Shown: piece after piece, positions 58,480-64,000 of the stretch | How positions within the stretch are numbered: position 1 is the stretch's first letter | Layout of the letters: each line of letters begins with the position of its first letter | Position numbers and translations under genes: made by a program | Notes under the pieces: model-generated | Databases searched by the model: none | Told to the model about the DNA's origin: nothing | Seen by the model: only the letters and a program-made list of their open reading frames with translations | DNA from: Hofstenia miamia | Lineage: Eukaryota > Xenacoelomorpha > Acoela | Assembly (NCBI GenBank): GCA_004352715.1 | Contig: SCFE01000041.1 | Location: 896,928 to 960,927 of the forward strand | DNA: 64,000 nt | Direction: 5' to 3'

Positions 58480-58927
58480 ACTTTTATTGTTCTTGTTGTG
58501 TAGTCTATGACATATCCATTTTTGATTAAAAAATCGTTTCCTAATATCATGTCATATGACAGCAGGTTTCTTTCAGTGTCTATCGTAACGAATGTGTATG
58601 TGTGTTCAAATGTCTCTGTTTGCGATTCTGAACTTTATTTGTTCGAGTTTTCCCTTGGTATCAATGTAATCTCCTGAGGCTTTTTTCTTTTTCCAGTTTT
58701 TGTCTTTTAAATCCTATTATTGACGCACACTCGTCAGACATTATAGAAATTACGGCGCCCGTGTCTATGTTTGCCTTTGTCATGATGCCATTCATTACAA
58801 CTGCAATTGTATTCGATTTTATCAAATCGGTTATAATTAGAACGGGTGCACGTTTTTCTTGAGGTTGCGCTCTTAATAGTTTAAATGATCGGTTTCGTCC
58901 CCTTCGTCTTCTTCTTCTGTTAGACAA
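58480..58927 (-). pseudogene. Retropepsin-like aspartic protease fragment
   Basis: The catalytic triplet DTG lies at 58757-58765 within ANIDTGAVISIMSDE. The downstream flap/C-terminal part, MILGNDFLIKNGYVIDYTT, follows in a different frame, with an in-frame stop between. A basic RRRRRRGRNR stretch precedes the domain. Confidence 0.8.
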
Positions 58928-59028
58928 TCTTCATCGTCAACCACGTCTTCCTTTTCAAAAAATGCTTCGCCATCTTCAATTATATTGACTTGTCGTTTAC
59001 AGTCTCTTTTTAAATCTGCTTGGTTTCC

Positions 59029-59805
59029 TCAGCTATGACATTTTAAATCTCTTCTTCTCATTTTCTTTATTGTCCCATCCTTCATTGTTAATTTAATGAT
59101 CTCTTCTTTATCTGCGCTTTTCGGTTTTAAATTTTTGTTTTCGAATTTCTTAAGTGTTGTTGTTATATTTTTTGGCGTTTTATTCACTGTTGCCTTTTCG
59201 TTTATTCTGGCATTGTTTTCCAGTGTTATCTGTATCGCCAATCCTTTTCTTATCATCCGTTCTAGCGAGTCTTCAGCATCACATTTAATCTCGAATTTTT
59301 GTTTAACCCCTTTAGGTAACCCTTTACAGATATTTGAAAAGAGGTTATATTTCGAATATGTTTCTTCTCTTGAACTCAATTTAAGCATTCTTTCGACATG
59401 GGACATGTAGTTTCTGAGGCCGTCACGTTTGTTCATTTTTATCCCATCAAGGATCATCCGGTATTGACTTTTGAAGCTTTCATTGTTGTAGTAAGCTTTG
59501 TATTCGCCTATTAGTTTTTTATAATTTGTTTTCGTTTCCATATTAAGTATTAAAAAATGCTGGTACACGGCTCCACTTAAATATAGTGGGAATCTTGCTA
59601 CTGCTGCTGCTGCTGCACTTTTTGTCACTTTCCTTTCCTTCATGGTCATTTCGAATATTTGTAACCATTCTATGAAGGTCGGTGAATATTTATCTATTCT
59701 TCCTTTGAAATTTAATAGTATGGCTTTGCATAAAGATACTTCTTCGTCATCATTTTTAGATAGAATCAATTCATTGAAAATTTTTTTTTTCTGTTTCCGT
59801 TTCAC
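59029..59805 (-). pseudogene. Gag-like polyprotein, damaged zinc knuckle
   Basis: A 258-codon frame with helical capsid-like sequence (KYSPTFIEWLQIFEMTM, LPKGVKQKFEIK) and a basic C-terminus. The zinc knuckle after KMRRRDLKCHS is damaged: the second cysteine position is a TGA, and the position expected to be histidine is Asp (GNQADLKRDC). The open frame shown begins at GTG, so the true start lies upstream in a shifted frame. Confidence 0.8.
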
Positions 59806-59934
59806 ACCTCTGTTTTACTTGTTGCATTATGTTTTTTTACCAATTTCTCAATGAATGCTTTTTTTGTTTCTGGTGGTTTATTTTTGTTTATTACTATATC
59901 ATCGTCTAATTTTTAGTCTTTTCATTTTCTTCGT

Positions 59935-62230
59935 TTACAATCATCAGCCGTTTATCGATCTCGAGTTGCTTTGTTATGTTATCAGTAGTTATAGACGGTC
60001 AGACCCCGTTACATTGGGACACCCTGAAGTGCTCGTAACACCCCATGACTTTTTGCCACATGGAAGTGAAGTGATTTGATTGGACGCCATCTAGCGATGA
60101 AATATTTTTGACAAAACTTAATCGAACAAATTAATTGTTTGGCAAAGTTTTATTAGTTTTATTTTTATTTTCTAGGATTGGTGCAAAGTGATATAATTGA
60201 TGACAAGAAACGCTTTGACAAAACTAAATTGAGCAAATTAATTTTTAATGAAGTTTTTATTTTTTAGGTACACTGACGTACTTGCTTCAGACAATATAGT
60301 TATGACATGTTCATTGTAACAATGTTTAAACATGCAACACAATGTTTCAAGGAAAACAATTAGTAGATCCAAAACCCAAATATTTCAAACAAAAATGATG
60401 TTATTTGAATTAGAGCGTGTTTCCAAGCATGTTAATATTAATCAAAACAAATATGTAAGAGGTGGAAAACAACAATTTAGTTAGCAATTGTGTATAAATT
60501 GTAAAAGTATACATTACACAATGACTTGGAGCGATGAATTTCAATATAATATCTAATAACGCTGTTGGCACACAAGTTCTATATAATTTGTAAAAATGTA
60601 AGTCATTCTGCATAATATGAGCGTTTGTGATAAAAACTCAAAAGTGATTGGTCAAGGTTTGACATTGCAGAGCTTCAAAATAGTCACTGCTCAAATTTTT
60701 TATTTTTTAAAACCTATAGAAAGCAATCATTATTTTGCTATACATATATAATTATTGTAATTTCATGCTACATATTCAAGAAATATTTTCATCTAAATGT
60801 TTAATATATGCTGCCTCAGGAGAAATTAATGGTAAATGTGTTTTAATATCACTTAATCATTGGCTGGCATAACGCCATGGGGAAATTTGTAATATACTAT
60901 TTCGTAATACGCATTCATAATTTCTTATAATGTTTTGACTGTATAATACAAATTGAAATTTCAAAAAAAGGCGCTAATCGAAGTGATTACCAAGATTTTA
61001 TTCGCAGTGATTCACTGTAAAGATAAATTCATTTCCGCATTACATAAAAAATGTCTCTCTAATTAATAAACAGACATTGTTTCTCTTTATCAAGATTATA
61101 AAACACATCATAAAAATTAACTATTTACAAATTCATTTCCGAGTTAAATGGATTTTCCCTGATTACTATCATCCGAATATATATATACATTTCAAGTTAC
61201 AAAATTTAACCGGTTATGCGCACACCAATAAATATTTCTTGGTGGGGGTGGACTTCTCTATTTTCAGTAATACAAAATAATTTTCGAACGCCTGAAATTT
61301 TCTATTACCATTATTTCATGTACTCCTTTGTTAAGAGATTTATCTCTACCAGTCATCTTCTATTAGATTTTGTTTCCTTGACAGTGATATTATGAAGTAA
61401 ATTTATCTAAACACCTACAAACATATTACAAATACACTTTACAACGCTTATTTTATTCATTAAATTTGTTATTTTTATTTATTTATTTATTTTTTAGTAA
61501 GTTATTGTTAGTATGTTTAGAAAGTTTAAATTTATTAGTTTAAATTTGATTGGCTAACACTCATTTCTTTGTTCTCATCATTTACTCAACCTCGTTTTGA
61601 AATTCGTTTGCCTTTTTAACTACAGTGAGCGACTATCTTTTATTAATGTTTTTATTATATTTATACATGTATATCGTTCTCAATATTAATATTTTACAGT
61701 CAGAAATGTTAACAATGCATTTCGCTATGAAATTCTCTAGTATTTAATCGTTATTAAAAATACTTATTACAATTCAGTTTGTGAAACTTTGATGGAGAAT
61801 GTCATTTGCTTTAAATTTATTTCTCCGAGAAAATGCGTATAGCGTTTGTTGTATTCTATATTTTATTTTTCAATCAATATAATTTCTTCAAGAATGATTG
61901 TAAAATATTGTTGAAGAATAAATACACTTTCTTCAGCTCTTAAGTGTTTAACTTAAAATTATTTAAACCGCTAGTAGTTTTTGATTTTTATTATGCAATG
62001 TTATTTCAATTTCAGTGTATTTTTACACCATTTCTGAAAATGTTCATAAGCGCCTATCCGTAAATGTTCAAGACGTTTTATTATATATTTTTCGAGAGGT
62101 CTTAAATGTCATATAGATTTCACTGTTTTTATTTGAGAATGTTTTTCTGTAAATGGTTGATTCATGAAATCATTTGTTTGCCACTTGCTAGTTTAGCGTC
62201 GCTGTAATTGTAAATATCATCTCAACATTT
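59935..62230. other. Intergenic sequence up to the gap
   Basis: AT-rich and mostly featureless. The stretch 59990-60110 is less AT-rich (gtcagaccccgttacattgg and tggacgccatctagcg) and could be part of the LTR or leader of the retrotransposon fragment. No matching second copy is in the window. Confidence 0.5.
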
Positions 62231-63230
62231 NNNNNNNNNNNNNNNNNNNNNNNNNNNNNNNNNNNNNNNNNNNNNNNNNNNNNNNNNNNNNNNNNNNNNN
62301 NNNNNNNNNNNNNNNNNNNNNNNNNNNNNNNNNNNNNNNNNNNNNNNNNNNNNNNNNNNNNNNNNNNNNNNNNNNNNNNNNNNNNNNNNNNNNNNNNNNN
62401 NNNNNNNNNNNNNNNNNNNNNNNNNNNNNNNNNNNNNNNNNNNNNNNNNNNNNNNNNNNNNNNNNNNNNNNNNNNNNNNNNNNNNNNNNNNNNNNNNNNN
62501 NNNNNNNNNNNNNNNNNNNNNNNNNNNNNNNNNNNNNNNNNNNNNNNNNNNNNNNNNNNNNNNNNNNNNNNNNNNNNNNNNNNNNNNNNNNNNNNNNNNN
62601 NNNNNNNNNNNNNNNNNNNNNNNNNNNNNNNNNNNNNNNNNNNNNNNNNNNNNNNNNNNNNNNNNNNNNNNNNNNNNNNNNNNNNNNNNNNNNNNNNNNN
62701 NNNNNNNNNNNNNNNNNNNNNNNNNNNNNNNNNNNNNNNNNNNNNNNNNNNNNNNNNNNNNNNNNNNNNNNNNNNNNNNNNNNNNNNNNNNNNNNNNNNN
62801 NNNNNNNNNNNNNNNNNNNNNNNNNNNNNNNNNNNNNNNNNNNNNNNNNNNNNNNNNNNNNNNNNNNNNNNNNNNNNNNNNNNNNNNNNNNNNNNNNNNN
62901 NNNNNNNNNNNNNNNNNNNNNNNNNNNNNNNNNNNNNNNNNNNNNNNNNNNNNNNNNNNNNNNNNNNNNNNNNNNNNNNNNNNNNNNNNNNNNNNNNNNN
63001 NNNNNNNNNNNNNNNNNNNNNNNNNNNNNNNNNNNNNNNNNNNNNNNNNNNNNNNNNNNNNNNNNNNNNNNNNNNNNNNNNNNNNNNNNNNNNNNNNNNN
63101 NNNNNNNNNNNNNNNNNNNNNNNNNNNNNNNNNNNNNNNNNNNNNNNNNNNNNNNNNNNNNNNNNNNNNNNNNNNNNNNNNNNNNNNNNNNNNNNNNNNN
63201 NNNNNNNNNNNNNNNNNNNNNNNNNNNNNN
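62231..63230. other. Assembly gap, 1000 Ns
   Basis: Exactly 1000 N positions, a conventional placeholder size. It removes the catalytic part of the LINE on its right side. Confidence 0.98.
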
Positions 63231-64000
63231 TCGAATGCTTTTGAGAGCTCAAGACAGGCAATAGCAACAAATTTATTAGAGTCTAATAGTGCTCTCCATT
63301 TTTCTGTCGTTTGTATAAGAGCGTCTGATGTGGAATAATTTTTTCTGAAACCAAATTGTGATTTGGACCATAGTTTATGATGATTTAAATGAAGTGTAAT
63401 TTCTTCATGTAATAATCTTTCAAATATTTTACTGATTGGTGATGTAATAGATATAGGTCGATAGTTTTTGGGACATTTTGGGTCGTCTTTTTTGTAAATT
63501 GGAGTAATGAGCCTGTTTCAAGAAATCGGGAAAAATGTTCCATTTTAAACATTCATTAAAGATATAATTTAAAGGTTCGACAATATAATTCGCATTATTT
63601 TTTAGTAACCACATTTGAATTTTCGAGGGGCTGCTTGACTTGTTTGATTTTAGTTTCTTGATTGCTTTAATTACTTCAAAACTTGTTATAAGGCGAAAAC
63701 CAAATTCAGGGGTGTGCCTATTAGGATTTATTTCCTGAAATTTTGTTTGAGGACCGTCATAATTACCTAGGTTTGCAAATTTTTTATTTAAAATATTGGA
63801 AATTTCAAAATCAGAGACGTATTGATTTCCATCGGTGTCTACAACTTTTTCTATGGGAGAAGATTTTGATTTGGTACAATTCGAGATTTCGTTAGTCAAT
63901 CTCCATTTACTCTTTTGGTTCGGTAATTTTCTATATGCATTTTTAATATACTCATTGTAAGCTTTACGATTTTCTATATTAGAAATATTTCTAGCTTTTT
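63231..64000 (-). mobile_element. LINE reverse transcriptase, 5' part, cut by gap and window edge
   Basis: On the minus strand the frame runs from the window edge through ISNIENRKAYNEYIKNAYRK, DTDGNQYVSDFEISNILNKK and IKKLKSNKSSSPSKIQMWLL to IFNECLKWNIFPDFLKQA. A one-base frame change near 63510 follows. The next frame gives CPKNYRPISIT, SKIFERLL, QFGFRKNYSTSDALI and LELSKAF, the classical early RT motifs of Jockey/CR1-type LINEs. The catalytic box is lost in the gap. The frame change suggests a dead copy. Confidence 0.9.

Larger units (their letters stand above)
58215..59930 (-). mobile_element. LTR retrotransposon fragment (gag-protease, probably Ty3/gypsy-like)
   Basis: Reading on the minus strand, a gag-like protein (about 59805-59035) is followed by a CCHC zinc knuckle and an aspartic protease. 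RT, integrase and LTRs were not found in the window. The copy is disrupted by stops and frame changes and abuts a LINE fragment on the plus strand at about 58205-58215. A 5' extension of the gag frame (INKNKPPETKKAFIEKL) lies at about 59830-59900. Confidence 0.8.

Noticed and set aside
62188-63270. A 360-codon minus-strand frame
   Set aside because: Almost all of it is the 1000-N gap.
1-64000. tRNA, rRNA, CRISPR arrays, operons or bacterial-type ribosome binding sites
   Set aside because: None seen on either strand. The window is eukaryotic nuclear DNA, and bacterial feature types do not apply.

Overview
The window is a gene-poor, strongly AT-rich piece of an animal nuclear genome. The evidence is spliced genes with GT-AG introns, two recognisable metazoan genes (MON2 and CSRNP/Axud1), many (TA)n microsatellites, LINE and Ty3/gypsy remains, and a dense set of non-autonomous DNA transposons. 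CCCTAA-type (vertebrate-like) telomeric motifs occur inside two elements, which argues against an insect. An AT-rich non-insect invertebrate such as a cnidarian would fit, but the species cannot be named from sequence alone.

Layout. 0.2-0.9 kb: nested hAT-like elements. 1.7-4.6 kb, minus strand: an unrecognised multi-exon gene whose first exon starts with a signal peptide. 5.07-6.26 kb: a 596-bp tandem duplication joined at a single N, probably an assembly artefact. 8.7-23.4 kb, minus strand: fifteen 5' exons of MON2, a trans-Golgi scaffold related to the large Arf-GEFs. Its C-terminal half was not found. MON2 introns carry a broken mariner-like transposon, a 1.3-kb piggyBac-like element, a piggyBac-type MITE and two hAT-type MITEs. 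23.84-24.07 kb: a foldback MITE with two perfect CRE palindromes, about 0.4 kb upstream of the MON2 start codon. 24-44 kb: mostly empty, except for a LINE fragment (25.7-27.0 kb), a 1-kb element with GGCGCT ends (27.0-28.0 kb), a hairpin MITE (38.5-38.7 kb) and a gap. 44.2-55.4 kb, plus strand: a complete four-exon CSRNP/Axud1 coding region of 412 codons. 56-64 kb: LINE fragments on both strands, a gag-protease fragment of an LTR retrotransposon, and a 1000-N gap.

MON2 and CSRNP are divergent, with about 20.8 kb between start codons. Nothing in the sequence suggests they share a pathway: one acts in Golgi/endosome traffic and the other is a nuclear transcription factor. The most unusual content is the set of target-site-bounded DNA transposons, and the unidentified secreted-protein gene lying where the rest of MON2 would be expected.
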